Shown piece after piece: positions 38,015 through 46,124 of a stretch of DNA of 64,000 nt. The position numbers and the translations under genes were made by a program. The notes beneath the pieces are model-generated. The model was not told where the DNA came from, did no database searches, and saw nothing but the letters and a program-made list of their open reading frames with translations. Origin of the DNA: Eubacterium sp. (GTDB taxonomy: Bacteria; Bacillota; Clostridia; Oscillospirales; Acutalibacteraceae); the NCBI GenBank assembly GCA_022511225.1, contig JAFLRZ010000009.1, positions 1 through 64,000 of the forward strand. Direction: 5' to 3'. The first letter of the stretch is position 1, and every line of letters starts with the position of its first letter.

Positions 38015-39058
38015 TTGTTAAAACGAGTTTTTTTGGTATTGCTTTCAGTAATGCTTGCGCTTTTTGTTCCGATTAATACTTATGCTGCTCAGTGCAGTGC
38101 CGTATCGGCAATAGTTGTTGACGCCGACACAATGACAATTCTATACGAAAAGAATGCTTTTGCTCAAAGACCGATGGCGTCAACAACTAAAATAATGACG
38201 GCACTTCTGGCTCTTGAAAACGGCAAAATGGACGAAACAGTAACCATTACTTCAAAAATGGTACAGACTGAGGGCTCTGCTCTCGGACTAAAAGCAGGGG
38301 ATAAGCTTACTTTTTATGATTTAATCGTTGGTATGATGCTGACCTCCGGCAATGATGCGGCAAATTCCGTTGCCGTTCTTATCTCGGGAAGTATCGAAGC
38401 TTTCGCAGAGCTTATGAATAAAAGAGCAAGTGAAATAGGTATGAAAAACACCCTGTTCGTCACTCCCTCGGGACTTGATGAGGGTGCTCATCACTCCACA
38501 GCCTACGATATGGCATTGCTTACCTCATATGCATTGAAATTTGAAACGTTTTGTGATATAGTATCAAAAAGTTCTGCAGAAATAAAAATAAGCGGAAAGC
38601 CTTTGACGGTCTATAACCATAACAAGCTTTTGGGATACGATAAAAGCTATTTCGGTGTCAAAACAGGGTATACAAGCAAAGCAGGAAGATGCCTCGTTTC
38701 AGCAAAGAAATATAAGGGCAATAAGCTTATTTGCGTAACTCTTTCAGCTCCTGATGACTGGAATGACCACGTAAATCTTTATAAAGAGGCAATGTCAAAA
38801 TATAAAAAGGCAAGTATAAGCAGTACGCTTGAATTCAACGCTGTCGGCGGAGAAAAAAACACCTTCACAGGCTCTTATGACAAGGAATATTATTTTTGCA
38901 CAGATGCAAAATTCAGAGTGTATTACAGACCGTTTTATTATGCTCCCATAAATAAGGGAGATAAAATAGGCGAGGTCTGGGTGTATAATAACAACAAATT
39001 AGTGGAAAGACTGCCGATTGAGGCAGACGAGGACGTAAATTATGGCAGGAAAGAATGA
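38015..39058 (+). CDS. D-alanyl-D-alanine carboxypeptidase
   Basis: RPMASTTKIMTALLALE (SxxK), SGNDAAN (SxN), GVKTGYTSKAGRCLV (KTG); TTG start. Confidence 0.94.
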   Translation: MLKRVFLVLLSVMLALFVPINTYAAQCSAVSAIVVDADTMTILYEKNAFAQRPMASTTKIMTALLALENGKMDETVTITSKMVQTEGSALGLKAGDKLTFYDLIVGMMLTSGNDAANSVAVLISGSIEAFAELMNKRASEIGMKNTLFVTPSGLDEGAHHSTAYDMALLTSYALKFETFCDIVSKSSAEIKISGKPLTVYNHNKLLGYDKSYFGVKTGYTSKAGRCLVSAKKYKGNKLICVTLSAPDDWNDHVNLYKEAMSKYKKASISSTLEFNAVGGEKNTFTGSYDKEYYFCTDAKFRVYYRPFYYAPINKGDKIGEVWVYNNNKLVERLPIEADEDVNYGRKE

Positions 39059-39788
39059 CGTAAGATTACAGAAATTTATGGCAGAGTGCGGTGTGGCTTC
39101 CCGCAGAAAAAGCGAGGAGCTTATCGAAATGGGCAAGGTCAAGGTAAACGGACATATCGCTCATATCGGTGACAAGGTAAATCCTAAAAGGGATATAGTC
39201 ACGGTGCGGGGAAAAAGAATAAATAAGATAGATAAAATGTATTATATTCTGCTCAACAAACCGCGCGGATACGTTACGACCGTATCGGATGAGCTTGGCC
39301 GTAAAACAGTTATGGATTTAGTAGACGTTGATGCAAGAGTTTATCCTGTCGGCAGACTGGATAAGGATAGCGAGGGACTTTTGATTTTGACTAATGACGG
39401 CTCATTTGCAAATGCTCTTACACACCCCAAGCATAATTACGCAAAGGTGTACCGCGTTACAGTCAGACCGTCAGTAAATGATGAGATTCTGGACAAGCTT
39501 CGAAACGGTATCGAAATTGACGGCAGAAAAACTGCTCCGTGCGACGTTAATATTATCACAGAGGAAAACGAAAGAGTTGTCCTTGAATTTATACTTCGCG
39601 AGGGCAGAAACAGACAAATCAGAAAAATGTGCGAAGCAGTAGGTCTTGAGGTTGCAAGACTAAAGAGAATTTCAATCGGACCTATAAAGCTTGGTATGCT
39701 CCAGACAGGTAAAACACGAAATCTCACCGATAATGAAGTCAAAAAGCTTCTTCGCTCCTCAAATCCGTCTGAAAACACCGAGGGTTAA
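39042..39788 (+). CDS. Pseudouridine synthase, RsuA/RluB family
   Basis: S4 domain RLQKFMAECGVASRRKSEELI; YPVGRLDKDSEGLLILTNDG. Confidence 0.94.
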   Translation: MAGKNDVRLQKFMAECGVASRRKSEELIEMGKVKVNGHIAHIGDKVNPKRDIVTVRGKRINKIDKMYYILLNKPRGYVTTVSDELGRKTVMDLVDVDARVYPVGRLDKDSEGLLILTNDGSFANALTHPKHNYAKVYRVTVRPSVNDEILDKLRNGIEIDGRKTAPCDVNIITEENERVVLEFILREGRNRQIRKMCEAVGLEVARLKRISIGPIKLGMLQTGKTRNLTDNEVKKLLRSSNPSENTEG

Positions 39789-39920
39789 AATAAAATATAA
39801 CAATTTTTGTCAAATATAGTATTGATATTACTTAAATAAAGTGGTAATATTTATAATAGGGAAGTTTTGAATATTTCGAATTTTCTGTTTTTTGCATAGA
39901 CAATAAGGAGGAACAATATA

Positions 39921-41237
39921 GTGAGTGATTTAGAAAAATCTAACGCACTTGCAAGGCTTGAAGCTCTGTTTGATGATGGTGAGTTTACACAGATAGATGC
40001 TTTTGCAAAATCTGCCGATAAGGATGTTGAGGTCGTTGCAGGCTTCGGCTCGGTAAACGGCAGTGCAGCATACGCTTTTTCTCAGGATATTACTGTTTCT
40101 GACGGTGCAGTAAGCGTTGCCCAGTGCGCTAAAATTAAAAAGATTTATGACCTTGCAGCCAAAACGGGTTGCCCTGTAATAGGTATTTATGATTCAAACG
40201 GTGTTAAGCTTACTGAAGGCTTTGAGGTGCTCAATGCCTATGGTGAGCTTGTTAAGGCTTCTGCATCAATCAGCGGTGTCTGCCCTCAGCTTTCACTCGT
40301 GCTTGGCTCCTGCCTCGGCACGTCTGCACTGATAGCAAGTCTTGCTGACGTTATTATAGCTGTTAAAGATGCTGATTTTTACGTTTCAGCACCGAGCGAT
40401 ATTAAGGCAGAAGCCTCATACAAAGAGGGAACAGTTGATATTCTTTGCGATGATGATAAATCTGCAATAGAAAGTGCAAGAGATTTGATCGCTCTTATGC
40501 CGTCAAATAATCTTTCACCTTCACCTGTATTTGACTTTGCTCAGCCACAGAGCGTTGCATCGGCAGGTGCAGACGCAATGTCAATCATCAACGCTGTTGC
40601 AGATGACGCATCAGTAGTCGAGCTTAAGGGCGGATATGCTTCTTCAAACTGCAAGACCGCTCTTGCAACGGTTATGGGCTCAACAGTAGGCTTCATTGCC
40701 TTTGACGGCAGTGCCGTATGTCCCGCCTGCGCATATAAGGCAGAAGCAATGGTTAAGCTTTGCGATGCCTATTCTATCCCTGTAATCACACTCGTTAATG
40801 CTGACGGCATTATCAAGGAAAAGGAAAATCAAACACTCGTTGCTCTTACAAAGCTCACTTCTGCTTTTGCAACTGCAACGTGTCCAAAAATTTCAGTTAT
40901 AACAGGAAATGCCGTAGGTGTTTCGTATATCGTTCTTGCAGGCAAGGGTGCAAACGCTGATTTGACTATCGCATGGGAGTCTGCCGTTGCATCTCCGATT
41001 GATACCGATGCTGCAGTAGCATTCCTATTTAATGACAGACTTGCAAACGGCGAAAATAGGGAAGCTCTCAAAAAAGAGTATGTTGATACTATTGCTTCAC
41101 CGTTCACAGCAGCAGCTTGCGGTGCAGTTGATGATATATGTGCTCCTGAGGATACAAGAGCAAGGGTCATTTCTGCTCTTGATATGCTTGCAGGCAAGAG
41201 AGAAAATACTCTCCCAAGAAAACATAGCGTTAAGTAA
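39921..41237 (+). CDS. Carboxyl transferase (acetyl-/propionyl-CoA carboxylase beta-like, short and divergent)
   Basis: Crotonase-fold carboxyltransferase pattern (VVAGFGSVNGSAAYAFSQDITVSDGAVSVAQCAKIKKIYDLA...). GTG start. Confidence 0.75.
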   Translation: MSDLEKSNALARLEALFDDGEFTQIDAFAKSADKDVEVVAGFGSVNGSAAYAFSQDITVSDGAVSVAQCAKIKKIYDLAAKTGCPVIGIYDSNGVKLTEGFEVLNAYGELVKASASISGVCPQLSLVLGSCLGTSALIASLADVIIAVKDADFYVSAPSDIKAEASYKEGTVDILCDDDKSAIESARDLIALMPSNNLSPSPVFDFAQPQSVASAGADAMSIINAVADDASVVELKGGYASSNCKTALATVMGSTVGFIAFDGSAVCPACAYKAEAMVKLCDAYSIPVITLVNADGIIKEKENQTLVALTKLTSAFATATCPKISVITGNAVGVSYIVLAGKGANADLTIAWESAVASPIDTDAAVAFLFNDRLANGENREALKKEYVDTIASPFTAAACGAVDDICAPEDTRARVISALDMLAGKRENTLPRKHSVK

Positions 41238-41278
41238 TTCTGTAAATAAAATTGTTATATAATGGAGGATTAACCCAT

Positions 41279-41647
41279 ATGAAAAACTATACAATCACAG
41301 TTAACGGCACACCATACGTTGTTACAGTAGAAGAGAACGGTTCTTCTGCTCCTGTAGCTAACGCACCTGTTTCAGCTCCCGTAGCTGCTCCTGCTCCTGC
41401 AGCACCTTCATCTGCTACGGCAGAAAGTATTGGCTCAGTAAAGATTGAAGCACCTATGCCCGGAAACATCCTTGACGTTAAGGTTTCTGTAGGCGATACT
41501 GTTTCAAACGGTCAGGTTCTCTGCATCTTAGAGGCTATGAAAATGGAGAATGATATTTCTGCCACTCAGGACGGCACTGTTGCATCAATCAATGTCAGCA
41601 AGGGCGACAGCGTTGAGGCAGGTCAGGTTATTTTAACGTTAAACTAA
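41279..41647 (+). CDS. Biotin carboxyl carrier protein
   Basis: Ala/Pro linker; IEAPMPGNILDVKVSVGDTVSNGQVLCILEAMKMENDI (biotinylation AMKM). Confidence 0.95.
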   Translation: MKNYTITVNGTPYVVTVEENGSSAPVANAPVSAPVAAPAPAAPSSATAESIGSVKIEAPMPGNILDVKVSVGDTVSNGQVLCILEAMKMENDISATQDGTVASINVSKGDSVEAGQVILTLN

Positions 41648-41650
41648 GAG

Positions 41651-43057
41651 GTGTCGCAAATGGCTAAAATAGGTATTACAGAAACAGTTTTACGAGATGC
41701 CCATCAGTCATTGATTGCAACCCGTATGACTACCGATGAATTTTCCGATATTCTTGAGAAAATGGATAAAATCGGCTACCACTCACTTGAATGCTGGGGT
41801 GGTGCTACGTTTGATTCCTGCTTAAGATTTCTTAATGAGGACCCGTGGGACAGACTTCGTCTTATCAGAGAAAAATGTCCAAACACAAAGCTTCAGATGC
41901 TTTTCAGAGGTCAGAATATGCTCGGCTACCGTCATTATTCTGACGAGGTCGTTGATTACTTCGTTAAAAAGAGTATTGATAACGGTATTGATATTTTGAG
42001 AATATTTGATGCCCTTAATGACGTACGAAATCTTCAGACTGCAATTAACGCCGCAAAGAAGTACGGCGGTCACGTTCAGGCTGCTATTTCTTATACTACA
42101 GGTCCTGTATTCGATATCCAATATTATTGCAATTATGCCCGTCAGCTTGAAGATGCAGGTGCAGATTCAATCTGTATCAAGGATATGGCAGGTCTTTTAA
42201 CTCCTTACGGAACTTATGATCTTGTAAAGGCTCTTAAGGAAACAGTCAATGTTCCTATCCAACTTCACTCTCACTATACTTCAGGTCTTGCTTCAATGGT
42301 ACAGCTCAAGGGCGTTGAAGCAGGTGTAGACGTTATAGATACTGCAATCAGTCCTCTTGCTATGGGTACATCTCACCCTGCTACCGAGTCAATGGTTGCC
42401 GCTTTTCAGGGCACTGAATACGATACAGGTCTTGACATCAAGGCTCTTACAGAAATCAGAGATTACTTTACTCCTCTTCGTGAAAAGTATCTTGAATCAG
42501 GACTTCTTGATCCCAAAATGCTTGGTGTCGATGCAAATACACTTCTTTATCAGGTACCGGGCGGTATGCTTTCAAATCTCGTATCTCAGCTTAAGCAGGC
42601 GGGCAAGGCAGATAAGCTTGAAGAGGTGCTTAACGAAGTACCGCGAGTTCGTAAGGATTCAGGTTATCCGCCTCTCGTTACTCCTACTTCTCAGATTGTC
42701 GGCACTCAGTCCGTATTCAACGTAATCCTCGGTGAGAGATATAAGATGGTTACAAAAGAGTTCAAGGATATGGTCGCAGGCAAATACGGTAAAACTCCTT
42801 GCGACATTGACCCTGAATTTAGAAAGAAGATTGTAGGCGATGACGATATTATTGACTGTCGTCCTGCCGACCTTATTACTGATACAATCGACTCCTTCAA
42901 AAACGAAATTAATGAGTTTTATGAGCAGGAGGAAGACGTGCTTTCATACGCTCAGTTCGGTCAGGTTGCCGTTAAATTCTTCGAAAACCGCCGAGATAAA
43001 AAGTTCGGACTCGACGGCAAGCACGACAACATAGAAACAAAAGTTCATCCTGTATAG
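41651..43057 (+). CDS. Oxaloacetate decarboxylase alpha / pyruvate carboxylase B-type carboxyltransferase
   Basis: ITETVLRDAHQSLIATRMTTDE; LHSHYTSGLASM; LAMGTSHPATESMV. Confidence 0.94.
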   Translation: MSQMAKIGITETVLRDAHQSLIATRMTTDEFSDILEKMDKIGYHSLECWGGATFDSCLRFLNEDPWDRLRLIREKCPNTKLQMLFRGQNMLGYRHYSDEVVDYFVKKSIDNGIDILRIFDALNDVRNLQTAINAAKKYGGHVQAAISYTTGPVFDIQYYCNYARQLEDAGADSICIKDMAGLLTPYGTYDLVKALKETVNVPIQLHSHYTSGLASMVQLKGVEAGVDVIDTAISPLAMGTSHPATESMVAAFQGTEYDTGLDIKALTEIRDYFTPLREKYLESGLLDPKMLGVDANTLLYQVPGGMLSNLVSQLKQAGKADKLEEVLNEVPRVRKDSGYPPLVTPTSQIVGTQSVFNVILGERYKMVTKEFKDMVAGKYGKTPCDIDPEFRKKIVGDDDIIDCRPADLITDTIDSFKNEINEFYEQEEDVLSYAQFGQVAVKFFENRRDKKFGLDGKHDNIETKVHPV

Positions 43058-43169
43058 GGTTGAGGAATTCAAACCGAAGCCGCCTCACAGCGGTTATTTC
43101 AGTTGCTTTTTGCCCTTTTCGCTTTGATGGGCACCAATACTGTCTGATTGCCAAAGACGGAAAGCGCCA

Positions 43170-43204
43170 AAAAAAGAAGGAACTCGATGTTCCTTCTTTT
43201 TTCT
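43170..43204. terminator. Terminator
   Basis: AAAAAAGAAGGAAC-tcgat-GTTCCTTCTTTTTT. Confidence 0.85.
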
Positions 43205-43341
43205 TTTGATGATTTAGACGGACGAGCAATGCTTGCCCCAACTACAATAAAAGCTGTCTTTGTAAAATTTTGGCGCGGTTATGCGCTTTTTCGACAGTCT
43301 GAGAAGATATAGGAGAAAAAACTTTCCTATATCTTCTTTCC

Positions 43342-44589
43342 TCATTTATGCACTTTAATATACGATATTCCCAATTGTCCCCATTTTGATGAAAGATAAC
43401 TATCCCACGTATACGTCCTTACGTCCACTCTGTTCGTTCCGTCAACGTTTGCATCAGCAACGGTAAAGCCTTTAGAAGTAATACCTACTATCACCATAGA
43501 ATGATTATTTCCGTTTCTGTTTGTACCTGTTCTGATGTGAGCCCCGACTCCTGCAGAAGTTATGAGCTTTTTCAGCCTGCTGCTGCTTGGCTTGATATTT
43601 GTTGAACCCGAAAGAGTGCAAAAACGATTTTTTTCAGTGTGAGCACAGTGACCGTAAAGCTTATACTGAATATAACAAGCATATCCGTAGCAGTACTTCG
43701 CACCAACGTATACGTATTTGCCGTTTACCTTGGCACTATATGAGCTTGAGTACTTATTTCCTATCTTATATTCACTCATCTTAACCCCAAGCACTGTGAG
43801 AACATTCTTGCTTACGGAGTACGTTTTTGTCGTAACGGGCTTTTTGTTGCTCCATTCGGAATAAAGCTTTGTGCTTTTTCCGTCGATTTTTACTGTCTTG
43901 TACGTTCGAACACGAACGTAATACTTTTTATCAGGTTCAAGCTTGGAAATCGTTTTGCTCGTAGTTTTCTTTTTTGATACGGTTACTGTTTTCTTGTTTT
44001 TGGTAAATTTACCGTCGGTTGCGTACTGAATCTGATAACCTGTTGTCTGCGTGGTTTTCTTTTTCCACTTTACAGTAAAGCCGTTTGATATAGGTGTTAC
44101 TTTGCTTATACTCGTTGCCTTCGGATTGATTTTATACGTTTTCTTTACCGTACCACTGTAGTTGTTTTTGAAGATTATTTTAACAGTCGCCTGACCTACT
44201 GCTTTCCTTGAGCTGTATTTTACTTCATAGTTACCTGAAGCAATTTTATTACCCTTGTTGTCCTTTACAGTTACAGTCGGCTTCTTTGCTTTGCCGTTAT
44301 AAACATAGCTCGTTTTAGAAAGCCTTATGCTCGACGCTTTGTATATTGTGGCAGTTGACTTAACATAACCGCACTCGGTGCATTTTGTCACCTTGCTGCC
44401 GTTCTTCTTGTCTGTAGCCTTTTCTAAGACCGTTTCGTACGTATGCGTATGCTCTTCGGCATATTCATAGCCATCACTTTCCTGCGAAAATGCCGATATA
44501 TCAGTTAGTGCAGTTACACAAAAAAGCATTAACACTGATAATAGTAAAGATAGTATATTTTTCATAAAAATCTCCTCATATGTATGCAA
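43342..44589 (-). CDS. Secreted Fn3-containing protein with C-terminal Cys/His papain-like (NlpC/CHAP-like) domain
   Basis: Signal peptide; Fn3 region TGYQIQYATDGKFTKNKKTVTVSKK...SEWSNKKPVTTK; C-terminal KYCYGYACYIQYKLYG...NHSMVIVGITSKGFTVADANVD. Confidence 0.65.
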   Translation of the reverse strand: MHTYEEIFMKNILSLLLSVLMLFCVTALTDISAFSQESDGYEYAEEHTHTYETVLEKATDKKNGSKVTKCTECGYVKSTATIYKASSIRLSKTSYVYNGKAKKPTVTVKDNKGNKIASGNYEVKYSSRKAVGQATVKIIFKNNYSGTVKKTYKINPKATSISKVTPISNGFTVKWKKKTTQTTGYQIQYATDGKFTKNKKTVTVSKKKTTSKTISKLEPDKKYYVRVRTYKTVKIDGKSTKLYSEWSNKKPVTTKTYSVSKNVLTVLGVKMSEYKIGNKYSSSYSAKVNGKYVYVGAKYCYGYACYIQYKLYGHCAHTEKNRFCTLSGSTNIKPSSSRLKKLITSAGVGAHIRTGTNRNGNNHSMVIVGITSKGFTVADANVDGTNRVDVRTYTWDSYLSSKWGQLGISYIKVHK

Positions 44590-44659
44590 TTATAGCATTA
44601 TAAAGAGATATTTACAAGAAAATTTTACCAATATACCGTTTTACAGACGATAGCTTAAT

Positions 44660-44696
44660 AAAAAAGAGCACTACGATATATAATCGTAATGCTCTG
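44660..44696 (-). terminator. Terminator of the 6S-like RNA
   Basis: Minus strand AGAGCATTACGATTATATATCGTAGTGCTCTTTTTTA; near-perfect long stem plus U-tract. Confidence 0.9.
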
Positions 44697-44697
44697 A

Positions 44698-44886
44698 AAA
44701 AATCCGCCCAGCCGCCACCGCTGATGATAACCTGCGTCCTTAGCAGGTGGGTTAAGCTTCAATCACTTCGTGCTCCCAGCATCCTGAATATCAGGGAGGT
44801 CTGCATTCCCGTTTCTTGAAAGACAAATCCCTTAAAAAACTTGTTCGGGTTACTATAGCTGATGGTTGTCGAGAAAGGCAGATTGT
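44698..44886 (-). ncRNA. ssrS: 6S RNA candidate
   Basis: Minus strand: 5' AATCTGCCT pairs over 9 bp with 3' GGGCGGATT; 3' region GCAGGTTATCATCAGCGGTGGCGGCTGGGCGG resembles the 6S 3' strand (E. coli GGGTTACAGCCTGCGGCGGCATCTCGG); central segments CCTCCCTGATATTCAGGATGCTGGGAG; followed by terminator. Confidence 0.78.
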
Positions 44887-44902
44887 AAATTATAAAATTC
44901 AG

Positions 44903-45232
44903 TTAATTCTCATTCGGGTCAAAATATTCAACCTCGTATTTTTCCTCAACCTTTGTCATAAGAATATCAGAAATCTGCTCGTATTCGAGTTCGTCCTCAA
45001 TTTCAACAAGGTATTCCTCATCACCGTCATTTTCAACCTTAAGGATGATTACCTCAAAATCTCCGTCAACGATTTCCTCGTCAGTTTCATAATATCTTGT
45101 TATCGCAACGTAAACGTCCTCGTCTGTCTCGTATCTCTCGAGAAGCTCAAAGAGTATCTCGTTGCCGTCCTCATCGTTAACACTGATAATGTCAGGTTCA
45201 TAGTTTTCGCTGTCAATAGCCATATTATTCAT
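44903..45232 (-). CDS. DUF1292 family protein
   Basis: Acidic small protein; DIISVNDEDGNEILFELLERYETDEDVYVAITRY. Confidence 0.88.
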   Translation of the reverse strand: MNNMAIDSENYEPDIISVNDEDGNEILFELLERYETDEDVYVAITRYYETDEEIVDGDFEVIILKVENDGDEEYLVEIEDELEYEQISDILMTKVEEKYEVEYFDPNEN

Positions 45233-45359
45233 ACTCCTTCCCTTTATTATCTGTTATTTATTATTATATATCCATTTGACTTTTTGTCAATAGTAATTAA
45301 TTGTCAAAATACAGTTGTAGAAAATTAATAAAAAAAATTAAAAATGTGGAAAATAACTA

Positions 45360-45388
45360 TTGACAATTACTAAATTGTGTGCTATTAT
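45360..45388 (+). promoter_or_regulatory. Sigma-A promoter of the ~565-nt ORF-poor transcript
   Basis: TTGACA (45360-45365), 17-nt spacer, TATTAT (45383-45388). Confidence 0.85.
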
Positions 45389-45394
45389 TTAGTT

Positions 45395-45961
45395 GAACAA
45401 AGGAGATACCTTTGATAACATAGATCGAAGATAGGCTTTGTTTAGTTACGAAAGGAGGGCTTGTCCGATGGATAGTGAACCAAAGCAGACAAGCGCTCAG
45501 ATGTAAACCAATAATAATAACGGTATTGTGTATCGGCAGTGGTAAAACGGAATTACTAACGGATACAGGCTTTATAAAGCTGTTAGTAAGTTATTAGGCA
45601 GGGTTGGAAATTACACTGAGTGCTGTAACAGTAACAACTTAATATAATTTGATTGCTACCTGCCGGCAGTTTGTGACTAAGGTCATAAAGCTAAAAAGTA
45701 AAGGTGATAATACCAATGGACAATTTTAGAGGTAATAAAAGAATTATTCTATAATTGTGAGGTACGGTCCAATGCACAAATAAAAGTATAATCGAGTTAG
45801 ATAATAAATCAATTTCAAAATATGAGGTATAGACCAATGGACTAACAAGTTAAGTTCTATAAATCAAGATTTTGAGGTAAAGACCGATGTACTAAATCAA
45901 AGGGTTAAAACTAAATAAAAATTAGCTCCTGATAATGAGTTTATCAGGAGCTTAATTTTTT
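45395..45961 (+). ncRNA. Candidate large structured RNA with serial SD/start-stop mini-ORFs (class unknown)
   Basis: Bounded by consensus promoter and strong terminator; no ORF of at least 60 aa; hairpins GCTTGTC/GACAAGC, TTACTAAC/GTTAGTAA, GGCAGG/CCTGCC, AGTTTGTGAC-TAAG-GTCATAAAGCT; repeated GAGGTANNGACCNATGNAC motifs. Confidence 0.75.
45924..45961 (+). terminator. Terminator of the large RNA
   Basis: AGCTCCTGATAA-tgagt-TTATCAGGAGCT then TAATTTTTT. Confidence 0.9.
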
Positions 45962-45986
45962 AAATTGCAAATTCGCCATAATTGTA

Positions 45987-46029
45987 TTGAATGGTATTTC
46001 TGTAGGGAGCGGTGACCGCATCGCTTCGT
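45987..46029. repeat. Dispersed hairpin repeat, copy 1
   Basis: TTGAATGGTATTTCTGTAGGGAGCGGTGACCGCATCGCTTCG; similar to 57971-58013. Confidence 0.6.
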
Positions 46030-46060
46030 TAATTCCATATCACTATTTTTTTATTTCCTC

Positions 46061-46102
46061 TTGACAATTGCACGCTAACTGTATATACTGTGAATATACA
46101 GT
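46061..46102 (+). promoter_or_regulatory. Promoter plus GntR-type operator of the gntR-ABC operon
   Basis: TTGACA-17-TATACT, overlapped by perfect 9-bp inverted repeat ACTGTATAT-actgtga-ATATACAGT (46078-46102). Confidence 0.88.
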
Positions 46103-46124
46103 AATTGATTAGAGCGGTGATAAT

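Noticed and set aside
44816-45328. 170-aa plus-strand ORF
   Set aside because: Lies antisense to the DUF1292 gene and the 6S-like RNA; composition reflects the reverse complement of an acidic protein.
45399-45423. Mini-ORF TTG ATA ACA TAG as a certain start site
   Set aside because: Spacing and TTG start differ from the other units and the segment also forms a CAAAGG/CCTTTG hairpin; listed only as possible.
45700-45895. CRISPR-like array
   Set aside because: Repeats are short, imperfect and unevenly spaced, with intervening sequence unlike spacers; no cas genes in the window. Better explained as RNA modules with SD/start signals.
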